From the NCBI RefSeq assembly GCF_000317695.1, contig NC_019771.1, positions 4,206,001 through 4,270,000 on the forward strand: 64,000 nucleotides of DNA. The letters are read 5' to 3'. Every line of letters starts with the position of its first letter. Positions within the stretch are counted from its first letter, which is position 1. Origin of the DNA: Anabaena cylindrica PCC 7122. GTDB taxonomy: Bacteria; Cyanobacteriota; Cyanobacteriia; Cyanobacteriales; Nostocaceae. Position numbers and translations under genes: made by a program. The notes under the pieces were generated by a model. That model was not told the DNA's origin and did no database searches. It saw only the letters and a program-made list of their open reading frames with translations. Positions 37,001-43,886 of this stretch are shown piece after piece.

Positions 37001-37192
37001 ACTAACTGGCTTAATTGCTGAAAGAGCGTCCTTGTGTAGAAATGCCAGAATCTCTGCTTTGCGTTCAGCTATCTGAGCTTGAAGTTGCGGTGTCAAAATT
37101 CCTTTAGGTGCTTTGCATTTTAGCCTCTCACCATCAAGAAAAAGTTTCACATCCAAACTACGCAGGTGAGACAAAAACTCGTATGTATTCAT
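31067..37192 (-). CDS. NRPS, TubC-C-A-T-E-C
   Basis: 2041 aa. Residues 1-55 are a TubC-like docking domain (LRSLDVKLFLDGERLKCKAP). A condensation domain follows (about 68-490; HHIIFDG near 204), then an adenylation domain (about 515-1035; TSGSTGKPKG, GYGPTEAT, NGKLDRR), a carrier domain with GGDSIL (Ser near 1086), an epimerisation domain (about 1135-1560; HHLAVDGVSWR) and a terminal condensation domain (about 1600-2041; HHAITDGWSS). There is no thioesterase. By hand alignment to PheA the adenylation code reads D-A-E-M-I-T-G-V-L-K, not matched to a substrate; Glu at the third position could favour a basic or amino-bearing side chain. The product is likely D-configured at this residue, and release would be by condensation with a free amine. 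The gene overlaps the upstream NRPS gene by four bases. Confidence 0.93.
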   Translation of the reverse strand: MNTYEFLSHLRSLDVKLFLDGERLKCKAPKGILTPQLQAQIAERKAEILAFLHKDALSAIKPVSRTENLPLSFAQARLWFLDKLQPNSGFYNIHIVWRFSGQLSIDALQSSLNEIICRHEALRTNFVTQENQPVQIIAATLSLPLEIANLRHLSPEEREVEMQRLVTDEAVRPFDLEQEALVRATLLQLGLTEYVFVLTAHHIIFDGWSVGVFVQELATLYTAFWTNKPAILPELPVQYADFAVWQRQWLEQEGLAEQLSYWQQQLEGAPTLLELPTDRPRPAIQTNRGKHQQFTLLRSQGDAMDSLSKRAGVTPFMAFFAVFVTLLYRYTGEKDIVVGTPIAGRNRSEIEGIIGLFVNTLVLRTDLSGDPSFEQLLIRVREVSLQAYTHQDLPFEKLVDALQIKRSLSHLPLFQVMFDLQNVPIPSLDLPEINVSSFPVETGTAKFDLALSIENTSSGLIAEWEYNSDLFDDATIARMAGNFQTLLTAIVTNPEQPISQLPLLTEIEQHQLLIEWNNTKKDYPLDKCIHQLFESQVKRNPDAVAVELAGEKLTYQELNQRANQLAHHLINLGVNADVLVGICVERTPLMVIGLLAILKAGSGYVPLDPAYPRERLAYMLDDSQAQILLTQQQLIDSLPSTGTKVICLDSDWELISKQSQKNPETEVKPHNLAYVIYTSGSTGKPKGVMIEHRSLVNFTLSVADKYKISNTDRILQAASISFDAAAEEIYPCLLSGATLVLRTAEMLGSISTFVEKCWEWNLTVLMVGTAYWHQLTSELATTNDTLPTSVRLISTGGEKWLPEKLKLWQKCMDKRSLVHNLKSPPMLMNGYGPTEATVLSTVYDLSQLVVEDTQTRQLIGKAFDNVQIYILDSYLQPVPIGVPGELHIGGVGLARGYLHRPDLTAQKFIPNPFNQSERLYKTGDLVRYLPDGNIEFIGRIDNQVKIRGFRIELGEIETVLVTHPQVLEAVVIDSDDIPGSKRLVAYVVTRSKSEIKGQLRSFVKQKLPDYMIPSAFVVLDALPLTPNGKLDRRNLPKPDTARHELETDLVAPNTESEEILAKIWREVLHLEQVGIHDNFFELGGDSILSIQIIFKAKQAGLQLTAKQIFQHQTIAELAAVNNVTRIVRAEQGLVTGLLPLTPIQNWFFAQNFLEPHHFNQSFLLEVPQTLDPALLSLVVQQLLLHHDALRLRFVQSNSDWQQINATPDDTISFSHVDLSGISEAEQKETIEATAASLQTSLNLAAGAIVRVVFFALGTDKASRLLIIIHHLAVDGVSWRILLEDLQTAYQQISRGEKIQLRSKTTSFKYWAEKLNAYAQSDTAKQELTYWQGISRTQITRIPVDHALGANTVASTRIVSVSLSPSETRALLQEVPKAYKTQINDILLTALVQTLSKWTGSSSVLLDLEGHGREDIFDDVDLSRTVGWFTAIFPVLLELKATDNLADVIKSIKEQLRAVPNRGIGYGVLRYLSGDADITSQLSATPQPEISFNYLGQFDWGTQENSFYKPASESVGAEHSQSESCDRLLDINGLVVEGQLQLDWTYSENFHQRATIENLAQDFVERLQSLIAHCLSADISANQTIHHQENNLSAPLHLLELTENISDLLPEDTELAYPLAKMQEFMLYHYANDHQKMGVYHGQESFDIYDDHLSLNAFKKALEILVQKHPTLRTAFIFHNGKPVCQVVKKNLIFSINEKDISNIESDAQENYIDEVVKQDRQNLFNVENPHEPLFRLWIFRKAENRFEFFMSIHHAITDGWSSIEFLNQLYDLYSAIKKGEEITVSTAANVYQEFVTLEKEIIGSPDASNFWRLHLRDYTYKPLQPLINSGKQVEYTAEEYNFGSEIIADLREYSRKLKVSPKAIFLSTYLDLIGTFIKEKTVSVGVISNGRTERLSDPFGALGLFWNIVPFCQIITEDKGAQIKNVQQSLIDIEPYVRYPLLQIFSDQQLKPISRAELFFATFNFVHFHNAKDVSEHTGLEINRRRFHDKFNFPLNYGVAMESFSGNVSIRVEYDRIYFSCQDIRSMLQNYIEILKNTVNR
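34077..35720. repeat. 1.64-kb adenylation-domain repeat, copy 1
   Basis: This segment, covering the adenylation domain of the second NRPS, is nearly identical to 37520-39163 (offset 3443). Reading both by eye I found about 13 substitutions, most of them near the 5' end of the genes (35,300-35,600), and none between about 34,135 and 35,045. The similarity starts and stops abruptly, which indicates recent duplication or gene conversion. Confidence 0.9.
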
Positions 37193-40100
37193 ATCTCAAT
37201 TTCCTCGTACTCACCATCAGATGTATCAAAAGAATGCTGTAGTCCTTGCACTGTTGCATGGATTATCTCACAATATTCGGCAAATCTAGCTATGGTTGGT
37301 GCTTCAAATAAGGTACGCACGGACAAATCCATCTGGAGGACTTGACGTAGCCGAGATATGATTTGGGTGGCAAGCAGGGAATGACCACCGATTTCAAAAA
37401 AGTGATCGTGGATACCTATGTTTTCTAAATGAAGTACCTCTTCCCAGACAGCCGCAATGCGTCGCTCAACCTCAGTCTGAGGCGCTACGTAATTTGCTTC
37501 TATATCAGGTCTAGTTTGGTCAGGCTTAGGTAGATTGCGGCGATCAAGCTTGCCATTAGGGGTAAGGGGCAGAGCATCCAAAACCACAAAAGCAGAAGGG
37601 ATCATGTAATCTGGCAACTTCTGTTTGACAAAAGAGCGCAATTGACCTTTAATTTCCGACTTGCTGCGAGTCACAACATAAGCAACCAAGCGTTTAGAAC
37701 CAGGAATATCATCAGAATCAATAACTACAGCTTCTAATACTTGCGGGTGTGTAACCAATACAGTTTCAATTTCCCCCAATTCAATGCGAAAACCCCGAAT
37801 CTTCACTTGATTATCAATTCGACCGATAAACTCGATGTTCCCGTCGGGTAAATAACGCACCAAATCCCCTGTTTTATACAGACGTTCGGATTGATTAAAA
37901 GGGTTGGGAATAAATTTCTGTGCTGTTAAATCTGGACGGTGGAGATAACCCCTAGCTAAACCCACACCGCCAATATGTAATTCTCCTGGTACACCGATGG
38001 GGACTGGTTGCAGGTAACTATCGAGGATGTAGATTTGCACATTATCAAAAGCTTTACCAATTAGTTGCCGTGTTTGTGTATCTTCTACTACTAACTGCGA
38101 TAAGTCATATACAGTTGACAATACGGTTGCTTCTGTTGGTCCGTAGCCGTTCATCAACATCGGTGGTGATTTTAAATTATGGACAAGCGATCGCTTGTCC
38201 ATACACTTTTGCCACAGTTTCAACTTTTCTGGTAGCCATTTTTCTCCCCCAGTCGATATCAGTCGGACTGAGGTTGGTAGGGTATCATTGGTTGTGGCTA
38301 ATTCTGACGTTAACTGATGCCAATAGGCTGTTCCTACCATTAATACTGTCAGATTCCACTCCCAGCACTTCTCCACAAATGTGGAAATAGAACCCAACAT
38401 TTCGGCAGTTCTTAGCACTAGGGTTGCACCACTGAGCAAACAGGGATAGATTTCTTCGGCTGCGGCATCAAAACTGATGGATGCTGCTTGCAGGATGCGG
38501 TCTGTGTTGCTGATTTTATATTTATCTGCTACCGATAGGGTGAAATTCACTAATGACCGATGTTCTATCATCACCCCTTTCGGTTTTCCTGTAGACCCTG
38601 ATGTATAAATTACATAAGCTAAGTTATGCGGTTTGACCTCAGTTTCTGGGTTTTTCTGACTTTGTTTGCTGATTAATTCCCAGTCGCTATCTAAGCAGAT
38701 TACCTTTGTTCCAGTAGACGGCAATGAGTCTATTAACTGCTGTTGAGTCAGCAATATTTGGGCTTGAGAATCATCCAACATATAAGCTAGGCGCTCTCTG
38801 GGATAAGCTGGGTCTAGTGGCACATATCCACCACCTGCTTTGAGGATTGCTAATAATCCGATCACCATTAAGGGTGTACGCTCTACACATATCCCCACTA
38901 ACACGTCTGCATTTACACCCAAATTTATCAAGTGGTGTGCCAGTTGGGTTGCACGTTGATTTAATTCTTGGTAGGTTAATTTTTCCCCTGCCAACTCCAC
39001 CGCTACTGCATCAGGATTGCACTCTACTTGCAACTCAAATAATTGGTGAATACACTTATCTAATGGATAATCTTTTTTAGTATTATTCCACTCTATTAAC
39101 AATTGATGTTGCTCAATTTCTGTTAGCAGTGGTAATTGGGAAATGGGCTGCTCTGGATTGGTTAAGATGCTTTCTAGCAAAGTTTGATAATTTCCTGCTA
39201 CTCGTTCTACAGTGGCAGCATCAAACAGGTCAGTATTGTATTGCCAGCAAAGCTGAAGCTCAGTACCAGCTTCAATAATTGCCAAATCTATGTCAAATGC
39301 TGATCCTCGCTGATGTCCTTCGATAACCTCTGGCGACATCACTAAAGATGATTTTTGGACATTCTCGTACCAGCGATGTTTTTGCCAAGTTAGGGCAACT
39401 TGGAACAGAGGAGGACGACTAGAATCTCTCTCAGGTGCGAGCTGTTTTACTAATAGGGGAAAAGGATAATCTTGATGCTTTTTAGCCTCAGAAACTGTGC
39501 GACGTACTTGAGCGAGAAACTCTTTGAAGGTAGGATTTCCCGCCAGATTTGCACGGCATACAACGGGGTCTGTGAAATAGCCGACAATTCTTGCAAACTC
39601 CTCGCGACCTGACCGACCTGCCACCGGACAGCCTACTAGTATGTCTTCTTGACCCGATAAGCGGTAAAACAGTACGAAGAAAGCAGCGAGGAAAATTCTA
39701 TAAAGGCTGGTCTTTTCAGATGCTGAAAACTTTCTTAGCTTTTTGAGCAATTCTTCATCTAGCTCAATGATGTGTGTTGCGCCACCATAAGTCTGCACAC
39801 TTGGTCGCAGTTTATCCAGCGGAATATCTAAAAGCGGCAACTCACCAGCTAATTGTTTGAGCCAATATGCTGAAAGTTGTTCACCTTGAGAACTTGTCAA
39901 TATCTCTGTTTGCCAACGCACATAATCTGTGTATGATAGTTTCGGCAGGGAAAGAATATTATCTGTTTGGAAATTGGAAATAAAAGAATTTTCGATAACC
40001 TGTGAAGAAACTTGAAGCGATGTTTTTACTTCAGCGGCATATAGTAATTGGAATTCATTTAATAATATGTCAAAAGACCACATATCCCCAGCAATGTGGT

Positions 40101-40491
40101 GCATAGCCAGCAATTGAATATGTTCAGTTGCCGACTGTGTAAATAAATGAACCCGCAGCATTGGGCCTGTTTCCAAGTTGTAGGGACGGTCAGCTTCTGC
40201 CAGAATTTGCTTCTGCAAATAGTCTAAGTTCCAAGCAGCAGCATCTGTTACTTTAATATCTACTTCTTGGTATGGGTGAACTACTTGAACAGGTTGATCT
40301 TCATGCTGCGTATAGGTAGTTCGCAGGATAGGATGACGTTCTACTATAAGAAGCCACGCTCGATGCCATGCTTCCAAGTCTAACTCTGAGCTAATCCGCA
40401 CCGTCGTATATATATTGTAAGCGATGTTTTGAGGTGCTATCTGGTAGAGAAACAACATCGCTTGTTGACCATACGAGAGGGGAAATTGCAT
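37189..40491 (-). CDS. NRPS, C-A-T with acidic C-terminal docking peptide
   Basis: 1100 aa. It opens directly with a condensation domain (about 1-430; HHIAGDM near 131, so the last Gly of HHxxxDG is Met), then an adenylation domain nearly identical to that of the downstream protein (about 465-990) and a carrier domain with GGHSLL (Ser near 1035). The C-terminus is an acidic tail (DTSDGEYEEIEI), the kind of short motif that binds TubC-type docking domains. This pairs it with the next protein and makes it the first module. A condensation domain without an upstream carrier suggests a starter-type domain that adds an acyl group or accepts a free intermediate. The stop overlaps the next start (ATGA). 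Confidence 0.93.
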   Translation of the reverse strand: MQFPLSYGQQAMLFLYQIAPQNIAYNIYTTVRISSELDLEAWHRAWLLIVERHPILRTTYTQHEDQPVQVVHPYQEVDIKVTDAAAWNLDYLQKQILAEADRPYNLETGPMLRVHLFTQSATEHIQLLAMHHIAGDMWSFDILLNEFQLLYAAEVKTSLQVSSQVIENSFISNFQTDNILSLPKLSYTDYVRWQTEILTSSQGEQLSAYWLKQLAGELPLLDIPLDKLRPSVQTYGGATHIIELDEELLKKLRKFSASEKTSLYRIFLAAFFVLFYRLSGQEDILVGCPVAGRSGREEFARIVGYFTDPVVCRANLAGNPTFKEFLAQVRRTVSEAKKHQDYPFPLLVKQLAPERDSSRPPLFQVALTWQKHRWYENVQKSSLVMSPEVIEGHQRGSAFDIDLAIIEAGTELQLCWQYNTDLFDAATVERVAGNYQTLLESILTNPEQPISQLPLLTEIEQHQLLIEWNNTKKDYPLDKCIHQLFELQVECNPDAVAVELAGEKLTYQELNQRATQLAHHLINLGVNADVLVGICVERTPLMVIGLLAILKAGGGYVPLDPAYPRERLAYMLDDSQAQILLTQQQLIDSLPSTGTKVICLDSDWELISKQSQKNPETEVKPHNLAYVIYTSGSTGKPKGVMIEHRSLVNFTLSVADKYKISNTDRILQAASISFDAAAEEIYPCLLSGATLVLRTAEMLGSISTFVEKCWEWNLTVLMVGTAYWHQLTSELATTNDTLPTSVRLISTGGEKWLPEKLKLWQKCMDKRSLVHNLKSPPMLMNGYGPTEATVLSTVYDLSQLVVEDTQTRQLIGKAFDNVQIYILDSYLQPVPIGVPGELHIGGVGLARGYLHRPDLTAQKFIPNPFNQSERLYKTGDLVRYLPDGNIEFIGRIDNQVKIRGFRIELGEIETVLVTHPQVLEAVVIDSDDIPGSKRLVAYVVTRSKSEIKGQLRSFVKQKLPDYMIPSAFVVLDALPLTPNGKLDRRNLPKPDQTRPDIEANYVAPQTEVERRIAAVWEEVLHLENIGIHDHFFEIGGHSLLATQIISRLRQVLQMDLSVRTLFEAPTIARFAEYCEIIHATVQGLQHSFDTSDGEYEEIEI
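37520..39163. repeat. 1.64-kb adenylation-domain repeat, copy 2
   Basis: This is the partner of 34077-35720. The hand-derived specificity residues (D-A-E-M-I-T-G-V-L-K) are identical in the two copies, so both modules should activate the same amino acid. Confidence 0.9.
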
Positions 40492-40529
40492 AAATTACAA
40501 GCGTTTTTCTTAGTATCGAACTCAGGTAA

Positions 40530-40691
40530 TTATAAACGAAAGAAGCATTTTTCCTCTACGGCTGCAACTAATATCTCAAACTTTCCAGTTTCTATAGCAT
40601 GACGAGTAGCAATTTCCGTGAGTAACGGATGACATTCTGGACATAATTTACTTTCTTTGACTAGTAAACCGGCTATTACCAATTTCTCAAT
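40530..40691 (-). pseudogene. Unassigned fragment with CPECH motif
   Basis: About 53 sense codons between two stops, reading LVIAGLLVKESKLCPECHP and then an Ala/Glu-rich helix. There is no ATG; the only possible start is a TTG at 40682. The Cys-Pro-Glu-Cys-His motif looks like half a zinc site. It may be the remains of a small gene or a non-coding region; it overlaps the expected NRPS promoter. Confidence 0.3.
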
Positions 40692-40875
40692 TTAGTAACT
40701 GAGGGTTTTAGTAGTCCAAGGTTTATTCTTTTCGTCTAAGGCAATAGTTTGACTGAGACAACTGAGGAATAAATTCTGGTATATCGGTACGTAAATCACC
40801 GAAAAAAATTGGATAATCTTTTGGATAAATGTTGCGGTTTGCAATTATAGCCCACATTCCGCAGCAGGAGAAGTT

Positions 40876-41010
40876 ATGGCAATAGATGGTAAAACATTAA
40901 GGCATCCTTATGATAAAGGAAAGAATAAAAAAGCCATTCATATGGTGAGTGCATGGGCAACTACTAATAAATTAGTATTAGAACAATGTAAGGTAGAGGA
41001 AATGGCTTAG
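40876..41010 (+). pseudogene. ISAs1-family transposase fragment
   Basis: 45 codons beginning MAIDGKTLRHPYDKGKNKKA, continuing IHMVSAWATTNKLVLEQ and ending at a stop. This is the recognisable core of ISAs1 (H-repeat-associated) transposases, which read AIDGKTLR...HLVSAWA...LVLGQ. In-frame codons upstream (SAAGEV) also fit, but both ends of the gene are missing. It is a decayed insertion within the NRPS-exporter intergenic region. Confidence 0.7.
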
Positions 41011-41204
41011 GCATTCACCTAGTGGGAAATTTTTCAGCAATTCACTGGTCAGTTGATTCAGAATAAATTCAAATTCTCTAACGTTTTGCAATCCTTTGAG
41101 TACAGTCAATCGGTCTTTTTTGGCAGTTGTCAAGTAGACTGTATACAAAGGGCTATTCTGAATGATTTATGAAGTGTTAGACCCCGTAATTAGCTGCTTA
41201 ATCT

Positions 41205-42656
41205 ATGAATCTGACATTTTCCAGCCAGTATGACTTTATACCCCGCTACTTCCGACTAGCTCTAGCCAACGTCCTATCAAATATTATGGTACCGCTGGCT
41301 AATTTAGTCAGTGTCATCTTCTTAGGTCATCTTGAAGAAATCCATCACTTCGCTGGAGTCACACTCGCTGGAAACTTGCTTAACTTTCTCTACTTCGTTT
41401 TACTCTTTTTACGAATGGGAACCACTGGAGTAACAGCGCAAGCAGTTGGACGAAATGACCGAGAAGGTATGTTGTTGGTAGGACTGCGTAATGGTTTAAT
41501 TGCTCTGATGCTGGGGAGTGCGATCGCACTCTTGCGATACCCTTTGGGAGAGATTGGGTTTGCCCTACTAAATGTTACCCCAGAGATCAAATCTTCAGGT
41601 CTTGCCTATTTCAACGCCCAAATTTGGGGAGCGCCTGCGGTTTTGCTCAATTTTGTCCTGATAGGTTGGCTACTAGGACGAGAAAAAAGTGGCTTAGTTG
41701 TGCTGTTGTCATTCGTTGGCAATGGTATCAAAATCGCACTTGACTATCTGTTTATTATCTATTTGGGATGGGAAAGTACAGGGGCAGGAGTTTCTTCTGC
41801 AACAAGCCAATATCTATCGTTGTTGGTGGGATTGATATTTTTGTGCAGAGAATTTCAGTGGATTGAAATACGAACTCTAGCTGGAAAAATCTGGGAAATC
41901 TCAGCTATAAAATCTAACTTGACCCTGAATGGAAACATCTTTATTAGCAATTTAGTTCTTTTGTTTATCTCCTTAACATTTAGCTATCAAGGAGTACAAA
42001 TGGGGACGATGATTTATGCTCAAAATGCTTTACTGTGGCAGATAGTCAGTTTTAATACATATTTTGTAGACGGATTGGGATTTGGTACAGAAACTTTGGT
42101 AGGCAACTTTAAAGGAAAAGGATCTGCACAACAATTAGCACCCCTGGCTGGTGTTTCTGTCTTAACTGCTCTGGTAGTAGGATTGTTTTTCGGGGGGGTG
42201 TGTGTGCTATTTCCTGATCCTATTTTTAGGTTGTTAACTAACCACACCGAAGTCGTATCTAACATAGATACTTTTGTTCCCTGGTTGCTACTCGTCCTCA
42301 TACTTAGTTCAATAGATTTCACCCTGGAAGGATACTTCTTAGGGTTGGCACAAGGACATACTCTTCGTAATGTTAGCTTAATCGCTTTTATCGTCGGGTT
42401 TGCGCCTACGAATTTTGTTGCGATTAAGTTTTCAAGTAACCATCTCTTGTGGTTGAGTCTATCTGTTTTTTATGCAATCAGAATGCTGATGTTTGTCATC
42501 AAGTTACCTAGTACATTTAGCAATGATATTGACGATAGTAGTGTTTCCCTCGCAGCTTTAGAACCAAGTTCAGCCTTGACTCTGACTTTTGAAGAAACCC
42601 ATAAACAGATAATGGTCGAAAATTTGCCGATAGGTCAAGAAGAGAAGTTATTTTGA
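41205..42656 (+). CDS. MATE-family efflux transporter
   Basis: 483 aa with about twelve transmembrane segments. The DinF/NorM-like pattern is seen in LALANVLSNIMVPLANLVSVIFLG, FLRMGTTGVTAQAVGRNDRE and ISFDFTLEGYFLGLAQG-like sequence in the second half. MATE proteins expel organic cations and drugs using a sodium or proton gradient. It lies inside the biosynthetic island, divergent from the NRPS genes and convergent on the deacetylase gene (20 bases apart), so it most likely exports the island's product. The C-terminal 35 residues are hydrophilic and look cytoplasmic. Confidence 0.9.
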   Translation: MNLTFSSQYDFIPRYFRLALANVLSNIMVPLANLVSVIFLGHLEEIHHFAGVTLAGNLLNFLYFVLLFLRMGTTGVTAQAVGRNDREGMLLVGLRNGLIALMLGSAIALLRYPLGEIGFALLNVTPEIKSSGLAYFNAQIWGAPAVLLNFVLIGWLLGREKSGLVVLLSFVGNGIKIALDYLFIIYLGWESTGAGVSSATSQYLSLLVGLIFLCREFQWIEIRTLAGKIWEISAIKSNLTLNGNIFISNLVLLFISLTFSYQGVQMGTMIYAQNALLWQIVSFNTYFVDGLGFGTETLVGNFKGKGSAQQLAPLAGVSVLTALVVGLFFGGVCVLFPDPIFRLLTNHTEVVSNIDTFVPWLLLVLILSSIDFTLEGYFLGLAQGHTLRNVSLIAFIVGFAPTNFVAIKFSSNHLLWLSLSVFYAIRMLMFVIKLPSTFSNDIDDSSVSLAALEPSSALTLTFEETHKQIMVENLPIGQEEKLF

Positions 42657-42676
42657 ACCATATTTTTTCACCAAAG

Positions 42677-43675
42677 TTAACTATTTTGACTACGACCGAG
42701 CAATCCTAATCCAAATTTATAGGCACATTCTTCTAAAGCATTTAACAAATAGCCTCCTTCCTGCACTATACAAAGTGGTATGGATGCTTGGGCAAGAATC
42801 TGACCAATTTCCTCGAAAATAGCAGGTGGTAGATGCCAACCTCCATGAGGATCATCAATGATAATGTCATAGCCAACAGAAACAACCATAGCCGCGCAGC
42901 CAAATTCAATTTTGGACTTTTTAACTAGCTGTTCAACTCCAGTTAAAAATTCTTCTGAACTAGGTGAATGGGAAAAAGGAATGAAAGTTTGACTATCATT
43001 AGCTGGTTGAACTTCTTTGTAAGGGTAACTAACGATTGTGGAACTGTGAATAGAACCGAACCAAACACTTGGTCGTGATGCTAATAAAGCAGCAGAACCA
43101 TTGCCAAAATGAAAGTCAATATCAATCAATCCTACCGGACCTATTCCAGATTCTAGAAGTGTAACTACAGCCGCAACTGCATTATTTAAAAAGCAATACC
43201 CTCCTAACCAAGCAGGACCAGCATGGTGTCCGGGAGGTCTACACAAAGCATAGGACAAAGAAGCACCATTGACAATTTTTTGTGCTGCGGCGATTGCAGT
43301 TCTAGCCCCTTCACGAGACAAGTCGTAGACTCCCGCAAATAGAGGAGTATCTGCTGCAATTCCCTGGTCAACAAACGGATAATCAAACAGTAACTCTTCT
43401 CCTACCAGCACCCGATTCCAATGATCCAAAAAGTCAAGGTACTCCTGATGATGAATTTTTTGGAGAATGTTGTCAAGATAGCGATCGCTAACCTCTGCTG
43501 TGGAAAAATTGCATCTAGGAAGACGCTCTAAACCTTTAACAATACACTGGCTACGTTCTTCAACTTCTTTGCCAGCCTTGTTTCCCTCAGAAGTAACAAT
43601 TATTGGAGATGCGCCTTGCATTTCCCTTTGCAAGCTCACCTCCAAAGACAAATGACGTATATTTGTAGTTGTCAT
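42677..43675 (-). CDS. Histone-deacetylase-superfamily amidohydrolase
   Basis: 332 aa. The family motifs are present: the catalytic His pair in RPPGHHAG, the zinc ligands in LIDIDFHFGNGSA (Asp, His) and VSVGYDIIIDDPHGG (Asp), and EGGY near the end. The transition-state Tyr position is occupied (EGGYLLN). Bacterial members remove acetyl groups from polyamines or other small amines. The gene lies 208 bases downstream of the aminotransferase-GNAT gene on the same strand. In this island it could unmask an N-acetylated intermediate or product, complementing the acetyltransferase domain next door; that is inference. Confidence 0.88.
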   Translation of the reverse strand: MTTTNIRHLSLEVSLQREMQGASPIIVTSEGNKAGKEVEERSQCIVKGLERLPRCNFSTAEVSDRYLDNILQKIHHQEYLDFLDHWNRVLVGEELLFDYPFVDQGIAADTPLFAGVYDLSREGARTAIAAAQKIVNGASLSYALCRPPGHHAGPAWLGGYCFLNNAVAAVVTLLESGIGPVGLIDIDFHFGNGSAALLASRPSVWFGSIHSSTIVSYPYKEVQPANDSQTFIPFSHSPSSEEFLTGVEQLVKKSKIEFGCAAMVVSVGYDIIIDDPHGGWHLPPAIFEEIGQILAQASIPLCIVQEGGYLLNALEECAYKFGLGLLGRSQNS

Positions 43676-43721
43676 GGCAAATCTCTTATAAGAAAATAGG
43701 TTGAAAACCCCGGAATTAACA

Positions 43722-43749
43722 CCTAAAAATTTTTGGGATTTTTAGGTGT
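43722..43749. promoter_or_regulatory. Hairpin ACCTAAAAA/TTTTTAGGT
   Basis: 9-bp arms (43722-43730 and 43741-43749) with a 10-base loop, between the aminotransferase-GNAT gene and the deacetylase gene. It may belong to the adjacent transposon remnant, whose right portion begins here, or may attenuate the minus-strand transcript. Confidence 0.4.
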
Positions 43750-43886
43750 CGATGTCTTTTAAGCCGGAGATGTACGCTTTATCGCTTGGGTAGGGTTTCA
43801 CCTCGCTCGCTAGATAACGCAAGGAGTCTAGTTTAAGTGGTCTTGTTGAACCAAAAATCCCCGTGTTTTTAGACCGGGGAGTATCA
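43750..43886 (+). mobile_element. Remnant right end of an IS200/IS605-type element
   Basis: The sequence passes through GTCTAGTTTAAGTGG, GTTGAACC and a final hairpin (TCCCCG...CGGGGA, about 43,858-43,880) into AGTATCAA, the typical 3' end of cyanobacterial TnpB elements. No transposase frame is attached. The end overlaps the stop codon of the aminotransferase-GNAT gene. Confidence 0.5.

Larger units (their letters stand above)
40492..41204. other. Divergent intergenic region with gene fragments
   Basis: 713 bases between the divergent NRPS and exporter genes. On the minus strand TATAAT lies at 40529-40534, 38 bases before the NRPS start codon, but no good -35 was seen. Three short coding-like fragments occupy the rest: a CPECH peptide (40530-40691), an ISAs1 transposase fragment (40876-41010) and a minus-strand fragment at 40978-41166 (62 codons, containing TAKKDRLTVLKGLQNVREFE) that I cannot assign. 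Confidence 0.55.
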
